Below, in pieces: positions 1-5,710 of a stretch of 7,683 bases of DNA. The translations under genes were made by a program, and so were the position numbers. Source of the stretch: Lachnospiraceae bacterium UBA7160 (GTDB lineage: Bacteria > Bacillota > Clostridia > Lachnospirales > Lachnospiraceae); assembly GCA_002491565.1 (NCBI GenBank), contig DKWE01000013.1, positions 1 through 7,683 of the forward strand, given 5' to 3'. The notes beneath the pieces were generated by a model. That model made no database searches, had not been told where the DNA came from, and was given only the letters and a program-made list of their open reading frames with translations. Position 1 is the stretch's first letter. Every line of letters begins with the position of its first letter.

Positions 1-92
1 GATTTTTCAAACACGCTCTAGTACAACATTCGCCAAATAATTCATGCGCTGGCCAGACTATATTTAGTCAATTCAACAGCACATGTCTTTAT
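1..92. other. Left-edge intergenic DNA
   Basis: No coding frame or RNA gene is recognisable here. The only structured content is the 21-base segment at 2-22, which recurs in inverted orientation at 1887-1907 (listed separately). The stretch lies beyond the murA terminator, so it probably belongs to the 3' flank of a gene outside the window. Confidence 0.5.
2..22 (+). repeat. Left copy of a 21-bp inverted-repeat pair
   Basis: Positions 2-22 match the reverse complement of 1887-1907 at 18 of 21 positions. The three differences are all transitions and cluster in the middle; both ends (ATTTTTCAA and GCTCTAGT) are identical. The two copies therefore flank the murA transcription unit in opposite orientations. 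Similarity is not evident beyond the 21 bases. The match is seen directly; that it is part of an interspersed intergenic element is inference. Confidence 0.5.
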
Positions 93-125
93 AAAAAATT
101 GCTGCGGTTCTGGTTTGCTCCGCAG
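93..125 (-). terminator. Rho-independent terminator of murA
   Basis: On the minus strand the stem CTGCGG (120-125) pairs with CCGCAG (102-107) across a 12-nt loop (108-119). Three bases beyond the stem there is a run of six T (93-98). It lies about 160 nt beyond the murA stop codon, after the 39-bp repeats, and is the only good stem plus U-tract on this strand in the region. The left stem half is also the right half of the alternative hairpin at 119-166, so the two cannot form together. Confidence 0.75.
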
Positions 126-166
126 TAGCCCGTATCCCCTCCTTCGTAAATACGGGACACTGCGGA
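119..166 (-). other. Long imperfect hairpin competing with the murA terminator
   Basis: TCCGCAGT (119-126) pairs with ACTGCGGA (159-166), and inside it CCCGTAT (129-135) pairs with ATACGGG (150-156). The two stems are separated by a 2x2 mismatch and close a 14-nt loop. Transcribed on the minus strand, the loop contains a purine-rich AAGGAGGGG string that resembles a Shine-Dalgarno sequence, but no reading frame of useful length follows it. The outer stem uses the same CCGCAG block (120-125) as the terminator, which is the geometry of an attenuator/antiterminator pair, here placed after a gene. No trailing U-tract belongs to this hairpin itself. Function unknown. Confidence 0.6.
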
Positions 167-302
167 ATCAGCCATCTGCCGCAGCAGATTGTTTCCTGCT
201 AATAAGTCTCAGCCACAGCGCAGCAAACCATTTCCTGCCAATGGTTCTCAGCCACAGCGCAGCAAACCATTTTCTGCCAATGGTTCTCAGCCACAACGCA
301 GC
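167..302. repeat. 39-bp tandem repeat at the murA 3' end (about 3.5 copies)
   Basis: Two full 39-bp units lie at 207-245 and 246-284 and differ at one position. A partial unit starts at 285 and runs into the last codons of murA, and a degenerate unit of 40 bases (167-206) lies on the far side. Each intact unit holds a 7-bp stem AACCATT/AATGGTT with a 7-nt loop (226-246 and 265-285). Read on the minus strand, 39 bases equals 13 codons, so each unit repeats the frame of the MurA C-terminus: the unit ends in LLRCG and a TGA stop, compared with RLRCG and TGA for MurA itself. The degenerate copy has lost the stop. The spacing lacks the unique spacers of a CRISPR array. Confidence 0.9.
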
Positions 303-1579
303 CGAAACTTCAGTGCCTCTTTTTCATTGCTGACCTTCTCGATTTCTGCTCCAAGGCTACGCAATTTCACATCAAATTCTTCATACCCGCGCTGAATATA
401 AACAATGTCATCGACTACCGTGACGCCCTCTGCCGCCAGCGCAGCAATCACCAGCGCAGCACCTGCACGCAAATCCGGTGCACTGACACAAGCCCCCGAA
501 AGCTTCTCCACACCCGTAATGATCGCTGTGTTACCTTCTACCCGGACATCTGCGCCCATCCGTGCCAATTCATCCATATACTTAAAACGATTTTCAAAAA
601 TGCTCTCCGTCACGATGCTTGTCCCCCGCGCCAACGCCAGCGTCACACCGATCTGCGGTTGCATATCGGTCGGATAGCCTGGATATGGAAGCGTCTTAAC
701 ATTCGTGCTGCACAGGCGTTTCGCAGCAACGACACGCACCGCACTGTCAAACTCCTCTACCTCACAGCCGATCTCCAGCAGCTTCGCTGTCGTCGCCTCC
801 AGGTGCTTCGGGATCACATTCTTCACCATCACGTCACCCTTCGTCGCCGCTGCCGCAAACATGAAGGTCCCCGCTTCGATTTGATCCGGAATCACAGAAT
901 ATTCTGTCCGGTGGAGCCTCTGTACACCTCGGATACGGATCACGTCCGTACCAGCCCCTTTGATATTTGCGCCCATACTGTTCAAGAAATTCGCCACATC
1001 CACAACATGCGGCTCCCTCGCACAGTTCTCTATAATCGTATAGCCCTCCGCCATCGCCGCCGCCGTCATAATATTGATCGTCGCGCCAACCGACACGGTA
1101 TCGAGAAAAATGTGGCTGCCGTGCAAATGATCTGCCTTCGCAATGATAAAGCCGTTCCGGATCGTAACCTTCGCACCAAGCGCCTTAAACCCTTTGATAT
1201 GCAGGTCGATTGGTCTGCTGCCGATATTACAGCCGCCTGGAAGCAATACCTCTGCTCTTTTATACTTTCCAAGCAGTGCTCCTATCAGATAATAGGAACC
1301 GCGAATTCGCTTGATATGCTCATAATCCACCCGTACATCACCGATCTGAGCACTGTTCAGCATCACTGCATGCCGTGTCAGCCGTTCCACTCTGACCCCA
1401 ATACTCTCCATCGCCTCTAATAGCACATTAATGTCACGGACATCCGGAAGATTTTCAATCAGTACCGTATCATCTGTCATAATTGCAGCAGCGAGAATCC
1501 CAAGTGCCGCATTTTTTGCACCGCTGATCTCCACTTCGCCTACCAGCGGATTCCCGCCTTTGATAATATACTGTTCCAT
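287..1579 (-). CDS. murA: UDP-N-acetylglucosamine 1-carboxyvinyltransferase (MurA)
   Basis: This cytoplasmic enzyme transfers enolpyruvate from phosphoenolpyruvate to UDP-GlcNAc, the first committed step of peptidoglycan precursor synthesis and the target of fosfomycin. The 430-residue product has the EPSP-synthase fold throughout. Visible key residues are K22-N23 in GAKNAAL, the catalytic Cys117 in LPGGCNIGSRP (Cys115 of E. coli, so a fosfomycin-sensitive type of active site), R122, D305 in GYPTDMQPQ, R371 in DLRAGA and R397 in QRGYEEFD. The usual length is about 419, and the excess is a C-terminal tail of roughly 11 residues ending KFRLRCG, whose codons belong to the 39-bp tandem repeat. 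The ATG at 1579 is supported by AGAGGTG four bases upstream. It is monocistronic, with its own promoter at 1802-1829 and a terminator at 93-125. Many Firmicutes carry a second paralogue, and I cannot tell from this window whether this is murA1 or murA2 (murZ). Confidence 0.97.
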   Translation of the reverse strand: MEQYIIKGGNPLVGEVEISGAKNAALGILAAAIMTDDTVLIENLPDVRDINVLLEAMESIGVRVERLTRHAVMLNSAQIGDVRVDYEHIKRIRGSYYLIGALLGKYKRAEVLLPGGCNIGSRPIDLHIKGFKALGAKVTIRNGFIIAKADHLHGSHIFLDTVSVGATINIMTAAAMAEGYTIIENCAREPHVVDVANFLNSMGANIKGAGTDVIRIRGVQRLHRTEYSVIPDQIEAGTFMFAAAATKGDVMVKNVIPKHLEATTAKLLEIGCEVEEFDSAVRVVAAKRLCSTNVKTLPYPGYPTDMQPQIGVTLALARGTSIVTESIFENRFKYMDELARMGADVRVEGNTAIITGVEKLSGACVSAPDLRAGAALVIAALAAEGVTVVDDIVYIQRGYEEFDVKLRSLGAEIEKVSNEKEALKFRLRCG

Positions 1580-1795
1580 AGGACACCTCTATCGTCTTTA
1601 TACTCTACAGTGCGCCAGGCGGCGCGCCTCTCTTCCCCCTGGTATCTACAGTGAGAGCAAATTAATCGGACCTGACTGCGATATCACACGAACGCAGCTG
1701 CGGACATCTGGTAGCTCTCACATAAAGATAGCACCTGCCGCCCGCCCCTTCTGCGGTCCGCAGACCCTCTTGAGCCCGAATGCCTAAGCATCTAT
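1580..1795 (-). promoter_or_regulatory. Long structured 5' leader of murA
   Basis: About 216 nt separate the predicted transcription start from the murA ATG. On the minus-strand RNA I see three dyads. TCTGCGG/CCGCAGA (1750-1764) forms a 5-bp stem with a 5-nt loop. A perfect 8-bp stem pairs GTGAGAGC (1651-1658) with GCTCTCAC (1714-1721), enclosing 55 nt that contain a further CTGCG/CGCAG stem. CCAGGCGG (1615-1622) pairs with CCCCCTGG (1635-1642) at 7 of 8 positions. TCTACAGTG occurs twice (1604-1612, 1645-1653). The core is clearly richer in GC than the promoter beside it. It does not match any riboswitch or T-box consensus I can recognise, and a regulatory role is inference. Confidence 0.5.
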
Positions 1796-1801
1796 TTGTA
1801 A

Positions 1802-1829
1802 AGTATACCACATTCTCCCGTTTTGTAAA
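1802..1829 (-). promoter_or_regulatory. Sigma-A-type promoter of murA
   Basis: On the minus strand, TTTACA (-35, 1824-1829) and TATACT (-10, 1802-1807) are separated by 16 nt. This puts transcription start near 1795. The surrounding DNA is AT-rich while the leader that follows is GC-rich, as expected at a promoter boundary. Confidence 0.7.
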
Positions 1830-1955
1830 TATTTTCTTTTTTCTTCATTGCTATTCACGGCTATATTCCACACAGACATGCCACGAACTAGAGCATACTT
1901 GAAAAATGCTTTCTGCCAGATGTGCGTCACAATTTGTGGGAGATTAAGCTTTGGT
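1830..1955. other. Spacer between murA promoter and flavin reductase gene
   Basis: This 126-bp spacer holds the right copy of the 21-bp inverted pair (1887-1907) and an 11-nt dyad CACAATTTGTG just after the flavin reductase stop. I see no convincing intrinsic terminator for the flavin reductase gene, although ATTTTTC at 1901-1907 on the minus strand could be the U-rich end of a weak one. No coding frame with a ribosome binding site is present. Confidence 0.45.
1887..1907 (-). repeat. Right copy of the 21-bp inverted-repeat pair
   Basis: The reverse complement of this segment matches 2-22 with three transitions in 21 positions. It sits 49 bp beyond the flavin reductase stop codon, between that gene and the murA promoter. 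The flanking DNA (about 1850-1935) has the feel of a conserved intergenic element, but only the 21-base match is directly demonstrable within the window. Confidence 0.5.
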
Positions 1956-2528
1956 CTAACAGCCCCCCTTTTTCCTCACGCTGTATCCGAAGCTTCCCAG
2001 CTTCTTCCCCAGTCCAAAATATTCTCCGTGTGAGTACACCATCATCCCTGCACGGTTCATATCGAACTTTCCCTTTTCATTCAGATAGGTACTATCCACG
2101 TCTACGCCAACCACCTCTGCCAGAAACATATGATGGGAACCAAGCTCCAGCACCTGTGTCACGCGGCACTCCAGATTCACCGGACTTTCCTCGATAATCG
2201 GCGCATGCACATGCACCGCTTTTCCTGCTGTCAGTTTCAGCTCGGCAAATTTATCGATATCTCTGCCTGACTTAACCCCACAGTAGTCTGTCGCCCACGT
2301 CAGACGTTCTGTCGTCAGATTAATCACAAATTCGCCGGTATCGCGGATAATCCCATACGAATACCGTTCCGGCTTCAAGGAAATCGACACCATAGCCGGC
2401 GCACTGCAAATCGTGCCAGTCCACGCAACTGTGATAATATTTGGCTTTTCCTCTGCTCTCTGGCAGCTCACCATCACTGCCGGAAGCGGATACAGCATAT
2501 TGCCTCCCCGCCAGTTCTCTCTTGCCAT
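1956..2528 (-). CDS. Flavin reductase family protein (FMN-binding split barrel)
   Basis: The 190-residue product resembles the flavin_reductase-like (flavoredoxin) family, cytoplasmic proteins that bind FMN and either reduce free flavin or carry electrons to partner enzymes. Typical features are PLPAVMVSC near residues 14-22, the core NIITVAWTGTICSAPAMVSISL (30-51) that forms the FMN pocket, GEFVINL (65-71), SGRDIDKF (87-94) and GSHHMFLAEVVGVDVD (130-145). The length fits the family (about 180-200). The ATG at 2528 is chosen because AAGGAG lies a few bases upstream; an in-frame ATG at 2588 would add 20 residues but has no such site. The C-terminus is basic and ends GGC. It follows the pyrophosphatase gene by 253 bp on the same strand, and joint transcription is possible but unproven. 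The electron donor and physiological acceptor cannot be inferred from context. Confidence 0.9.
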   Translation of the reverse strand: MARENWRGGNMLYPLPAVMVSCQRAEEKPNIITVAWTGTICSAPAMVSISLKPERYSYGIIRDTGEFVINLTTERLTWATDYCGVKSGRDIDKFAELKLTAGKAVHVHAPIIEESPVNLECRVTQVLELGSHHMFLAEVVGVDVDSTYLNEKGKFDMNRAGMMVYSHGEYFGLGKKLGSFGYSVRKKGGC

Positions 2529-2781
2529 CCTGCTCTCCTTCTCTACCCCACCGGGTGCCCCGGCTGACAAATCAAAGCCCCGCTGCAAGCAACGAGATAT
2601 CAGCCCGCAGCGCTGCTAAACAGCGGGATATTTGGTCTGCGCTCCGGTCAGCATTAACCTTGTGTCACCGGCACACAGCGCCCCTCGCGACAATCGCCAC
2701 ATATCCATGCATACATGGCTGCCTGGCTCATTGCCCAAGGAAATAAACCGCTATAAAATAAGCCTATCTTCCGTTTTTTCG
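2529..2781 (-). other. Intergenic leader upstream of flavin reductase, with hairpins
   Basis: No gene is seen in these 253 bp. The strongest structure is the hairpin at 2597-2631: ATAT plus CCCGC (2597-2600, 2604-2608) pairs with GCGGG plus ATAT (2623-2631), with a 3-nt bulge, and an inner GCTG/CAGC pairing is also possible. A second small stem, CCATG/CATGG with a 4-nt loop, lies near 2707-2720. A T-rich block on the plus strand near 2773-2778 has no hairpin suited to terminate either strand. I cannot assign a convincing promoter. Confidence 0.4.
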
Positions 2782-4509
2782 TTATACCCCGGACATCCGG
2801 TTAATTGCCGCCATCAGCGCAGGCACCATCTGTTTCTTGCGCGATACGATACCGGGCAGCACCGCGCAATTATCCGATACGCTCTGATGGAATGCCTCTT
2901 CCAGCAGCTCATCCGCGTTTTTACCGTAGCACAGAAGTTCTGTCTTTTCACCCAAAATATCAGTCAGCATGAAAAACATCATATCTGTATCATGCTCCGC
3001 AAACACCTTTTTCATGTAAGGCATCAGCCGCTTTTTAATATTTTCCAGTTCTTCCTCACTCATCGAGGTAATCTGCCCGATACCGATATTCCAGTCACCG
3101 AATTCGAACTGCTTGAAATCCTGATAAAAAATTTCCTCCGGAGTCCTGCTTGCCAGATCGCTGCCTGCCGCAAACATATGCCGCGCATAGCTCTCACATT
3201 CAATCCCCGCAACCTGCGCCAGATTCTGTGCCGCAGCCAGATCCATCGCCGTACATGTCGGCGAACGGAACAGCAGCGTATCTGAAATGATTGCCGAGCA
3301 CATCAACCCCGCAATTTCGCGCGGGATCGGCAGCCCTTTCTCCTGGAAGACCTGATAAATAATCGTGCTCGTGCATCCCACCGGTTGATTGCGGAAATAA
3401 ACCGGGGACATCGTTTCCAGCGAACCAAGTCTGTGATGGTCGATAATCTCCATAATCTCCGCATCAAGCACGTTGTCAACCGCCTGTGTCACCTCGTTAT
3501 GGTCGACCAGAATCAGTCCGCGCTTGCGCACACCCAGCAGGTTCCGTCTGGAAATCATTCCCACGTAGCTGCCGCTCTGGTCAAGGATTGGGAAATCACG
3601 ATATCGTTTCTTCGACATGACATCGCGGATATTTTCTGTATAATCACCGAGCCGGAACGTCAGAAGATTTTCTTTTTTCATGAAAAACTCAATCGGCATA
3701 CTCTGATTGATCAGCCGCGCAACTGCATACGTATCAAGTGGTGTCACAATCACACAGCAATTCTTTTCCCGGGCAAGGATCTGGATCGTCCGTGAAACCG
3801 GAGTGCCAAGACAAACGACAATACATCCCGCTTCCATCTCAATTGCGCAGAGCTGTGACTCATAACGATTGCCAAGGATGACCATGTCATGCTTCTCGAT
3901 ATAATTTTCCATTACATCCGGATTCGCCGCCGCGATAACAACCTTCCCCTGGTCGAAATAGCCATCTGGATCTCCGACGATCATCTCCGCATCCAGCGTC
4001 TCCAGAATATTCCGGTATGGAGTCTTCGCCACCGATACAATCGCACTGTCATATTCTTCCATATAGGACTTCGCAATGTCGTTGACCGTGATAAGCCCCT
4101 TCAGATGATTCTCCTCGTTTGTAATCGGAAGCGTAAATACATTCTGTGTCATCATTAGATTCCATGCGTTTTTTACAGAAATGTTGCTGCGCACACCTGG
4201 CACCTGCCGAATCTCCATATCCTTCACACGGGTTCCAATGTTGTCCAAAAAAGAAGGAGGCTCCACACCGAAATGCTCCAGCACATACTGCGTCTCCGCG
4301 CTGATCTGACCACAGCGCACCGGAACATAGTGAAACTCACTCTTCTCCTGGTTTTTCAGATAGGCGTAAGCCAGCGCTGAGCAGATGGAATCCGTATCGG
4401 GATTTTTATGCCCAATCACACACACCGTCCGCTTATGTTTCTTCACGCCGCCCAGCCCGGCTGCATCTTTTTTCGCTTCCTTTTCCAGATACTGCTCTTT
4501 TTTTTCCAT
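2782..4509 (-). CDS. Manganese-type inorganic pyrophosphatase with CBS and DRTGG domains
   Basis: Family II soluble pyrophosphatases hydrolyse PPi to phosphate, pulling biosynthetic reactions forward in the cytoplasm. The 575-residue protein has the N-terminal DHH motif GHKNPDTDS (H34, D38, D40). A regulatory insert covers about 70-330, with a first CBS unit near 95-150, a DRTGG-like segment near 165-275 and a second CBS unit near 280-327. The DHH domain then resumes with LVDHNE (D336) and IIDHH (D357, H358, H359), followed by a DHHA2 domain with the substrate-binding SRKKQ (556-560). Canonical members have about 310 residues; the insert accounts for most of the excess. In characterised CBS-PPases the insert binds AMP/ADP (inhibiting) or ATP (activating), and DRTGG-containing forms also respond to diadenosine polyphosphates. 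An unusual charged stretch of about 27 residues precedes the first motif. The ATG at 4509 has a weak AGGGAAG site and is followed by a run of eight A. Confidence 0.95.
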   Translation of the reverse strand: MEKKEQYLEKEAKKDAAGLGGVKKHKRTVCVIGHKNPDTDSICSALAYAYLKNQEKSEFHYVPVRCGQISAETQYVLEHFGVEPPSFLDNIGTRVKDMEIRQVPGVRSNISVKNAWNLMMTQNVFTLPITNEENHLKGLITVNDIAKSYMEEYDSAIVSVAKTPYRNILETLDAEMIVGDPDGYFDQGKVVIAAANPDVMENYIEKHDMVILGNRYESQLCAIEMEAGCIVVCLGTPVSRTIQILAREKNCCVIVTPLDTYAVARLINQSMPIEFFMKKENLLTFRLGDYTENIRDVMSKKRYRDFPILDQSGSYVGMISRRNLLGVRKRGLILVDHNEVTQAVDNVLDAEIMEIIDHHRLGSLETMSPVYFRNQPVGCTSTIIYQVFQEKGLPIPREIAGLMCSAIISDTLLFRSPTCTAMDLAAAQNLAQVAGIECESYARHMFAAGSDLASRTPEEIFYQDFKQFEFGDWNIGIGQITSMSEEELENIKKRLMPYMKKVFAEHDTDMMFFMLTDILGEKTELLCYGKNADELLEEAFHQSVSDNCAVLPGIVSRKKQMVPALMAAINRMSGV

Positions 4510-4700
4510 ACTCTTCCCTAATTTTCATCCTCTCTACAGGCTGGTATATTTTCATGTTCCTATCCTGCAAATCCACACTGGGTGTCCGTTCATCATCTTT
4601 TCATACCTCCTACAGCAGCAGGATGCTGTGGCGTCATACTTACATATAAAAATGTATACTTCACGCGCAGCCTGTGCAGAGGCAGATATCACTCATGCCG
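4510..4700. other. Spacer between deoD and the pyrophosphatase gene
   Basis: This 191-bp spacer contains a strong ribosome-binding-site-like sequence with a 14-codon frame (listed separately), a small stem CAGCA/TGCTG just upstream of it, and an AT-rich dyad around 4640-4660. I see no clear U-tract terminator for deoD and no unambiguous promoter, so read-through from deoD into the pyrophosphatase gene is possible. Confidence 0.4.
4552..4596 (-). CDS. Possible 14-codon leader ORF with strong Shine-Dalgarno
   Basis: A near-perfect AGGAGGT (4605-4611 on the minus strand) precedes tandem ATG codons at 4596 at a good spacing. The frame reads MMNGHPVWICRIGT and stops at 4552, 42 bp before the pyrophosphatase start. 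A first ATG directly after the site (4604) would give only MKR. The site is stronger than the one in front of the pyrophosphatase gene itself. It could be a leader peptide that affects translation of the downstream gene, a remnant of a lost gene, or chance. No homology is recognised. Confidence 0.25.
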   Translation of the reverse strand: MMNGHPVWICRIGT

Positions 4701-5411
4701 TCACGCAATCTCCAGCGCGATCTTCATCATATCCCGGAAGCTTGTCTGACGCTCTTCTGGCGTCGTCACCTCACCTGTCACCATGCTGTCTGAAATCGTG
4801 CAGATTGTCAGACCATTTTTGCCTGCACGCGCTGCGTTCATGTAAAGAGCCGCGCTCTCCATCTCCACCGCGAGTACTCCCATTTTCTGCCACTTTGCTG
4901 TTGTATCGGTCTTGTCGCTGTAGAAAATATCCGAACTCGCGACATTTCCTACCTTATAACCGATACCAAGCTTCTCCACTTCCTCAACTGCCTTGCGCAG
5001 AAGCTCATACGATGCGATCGGTGCGAACGTCCCCGGCAGATCATACTGTGCCGCAAAATTGGAATCCGTGCATGCTCCCATCGCGATCACAACATCACGA
5101 ACCTTCAGATCCGGATGCATTGAACCGGCGGTCCCGATCCGAATGATATTCTCTACATTATAGAAATTAAACAGTTCATACGAATAAATACCCATAGACG
5201 GCATGCCCATGCCGCTCGCCATTACAGAAACCCGTTTTCCATTGTACATACCCGTGTACCCCTGCACACCGCGCACGTTATTGACAAGTACTGCATCTGT
5301 CAGGAAGGTCTCCGCAATAAACTTCGCACGCAGCGGATCCCCCGGCATCAGAACCGTTCTGGCAAAATCGCCCTCTTTTGCAGAAATATGTGGTGTCGGT
5401 ACTTTACTCAT
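4701..5411 (-). CDS. deoD: Purine nucleoside phosphorylase, DeoD type
   Basis: This enzyme reversibly cleaves purine (deoxy)ribonucleosides with phosphate to free base and (deoxy)ribose-1-phosphate, in cytoplasmic purine salvage. The 236-residue product aligns along its length with E. coli DeoD (239 residues, hexameric, accepting adenosine, inosine and guanosine). Visible residues are H8 in TPHISA, the phosphate site MPGDPLRAK (G24, R28), R47 in NNVRG, R91 in RIGTAGS, the nucleoside-binding VEMES (182-186), the catalytic D208 in TISDS and R221 in EERQTSF. The ATG at 5411 is chosen because AAAGGAG stands 6 bases upstream and the product then starts like the family; an in-frame ATG at 5438 would add 9 residues with a poorer site. 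It is preceded by a leader with two hairpins and a candidate structured RNA, and followed 191 bp later by the pyrophosphatase gene. Confidence 0.96.
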   Translation of the reverse strand: MSKVPTPHISAKEGDFARTVLMPGDPLRAKFIAETFLTDAVLVNNVRGVQGYTGMYNGKRVSVMASGMGMPSMGIYSYELFNFYNVENIIRIGTAGSMHPDLKVRDVVIAMGACTDSNFAAQYDLPGTFAPIASYELLRKAVEEVEKLGIGYKVGNVASSDIFYSDKTDTTAKWQKMGVLAVEMESAALYMNAARAGKNGLTICTISDSMVTGEVTTPEERQTSFRDMMKIALEIA

Positions 5412-5439
5412 TCTATACTCCTTTCCCAGGACTGTCATA

Positions 5440-5480
5440 CCGGGACATTTCCTCCCGGCTGCATCCTGCCGCGCAGATGC
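5440..5480 (-). promoter_or_regulatory. Two hairpins in the deoD leader
   Basis: Nearest the gene, TCCCGG (5453-5458) pairs with CCGGGA (5440-5445) around a 7-nt loop; on the minus strand the stem and loop contain GGAGG. Just upstream, GCATC (5461-5465) pairs with GATGC (5476-5480), extended by three further pairs across a 1-nt bulge. The proximal hairpin ends 28 nt before the deoD ATG and could influence ribosome access. A short frame starting at the ATG in the loop runs 11 codons and ends just before the deoD start, but its spacing to GGAGG is too tight to trust. Confidence 0.4.
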
Positions 5481-5547
5481 GCTCTTCTTATTATTTTCTG
5501 TATTTTCACAGCTAATGCACTGTCTCGTCTCTATTCAGCAAAACTCC

Positions 5548-5710
5548 TTACCTAATACTCCACCGGGCCGCGTTCGCTTCATCGACGATGTAACCTAGTA
5601 CACGAATCTTCCCACAGACAAAACACATGCCAGATTTATCAGCAATCTTGCACCCTCCGAGATCCGCACAGCTTTTATCTGCAGGAACTGCCGTGAATCG
5701 TAACTTTATT
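5548..5710 (-). ncRNA. Candidate structured RNA upstream of deoD (raiA-motif-like)
   Basis: This stretch is richer in GC than the AT-rich DNA beside it. An open frame of 76 codons exists here (5548-5778), but its first half is AT-rich with poor codon choice, it has no ribosome binding site and its product matches no family I know. Read as minus-strand RNA it shows a stem TGC/GCA plus AGATT/AATCT (5650-5652 with 5628-5630; 5644-5648 with 5632-5636) with one A-G mismatch and a 7-nt loop, a purine-rich GGAGGG at 5653-5658, CTGTGGGA near 5610, and a dense GATGAAGCGAACGCGG block near 5568-5585 followed by CGGTGGAG. These strings recall, from memory only, the raiA motif RNA that is common in Clostridia. 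Boundaries are approximate. Alternatives are an untranslated leader of deoD or a decayed gene. Confidence 0.4.

Noticed and set aside
167..302. CRISPR array
   Set aside because: The units are contiguous with no unique spacers, there are no cas genes, and the unit overlaps a coding sequence.
115..395. Plus-strand frames across the 39-bp repeats encoding a 13-residue repeat (SQPQRSKPFPANG-like)
   Set aside because: They arise from the repeat period being a multiple of three, have no ribosome binding site, and overlap the murA end and its terminator on the other strand.
659..1420. 253-codon plus-strand frame
   Set aside because: It lies wholly antisense to murA, has an Arg/His-rich product typical of a shadow frame and no domain.
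1681..1788. Short minus-strand frame inside the murA leader starting near the predicted transcription start
   Set aside because: No Shine-Dalgarno sequence; Arg/Gly-rich product from a GC-rich structured leader.
2632..3285. 217-codon plus-strand frame
   Set aside because: It is mostly antisense to the pyrophosphatase gene, with no recognisable family and no ribosome binding site.
4385..5146. 253-codon plus-strand frame
   Set aside because: It is antisense to both deoD and the pyrophosphatase start; Ser/Pro/Arg/His-rich shadow of two well-supported genes.
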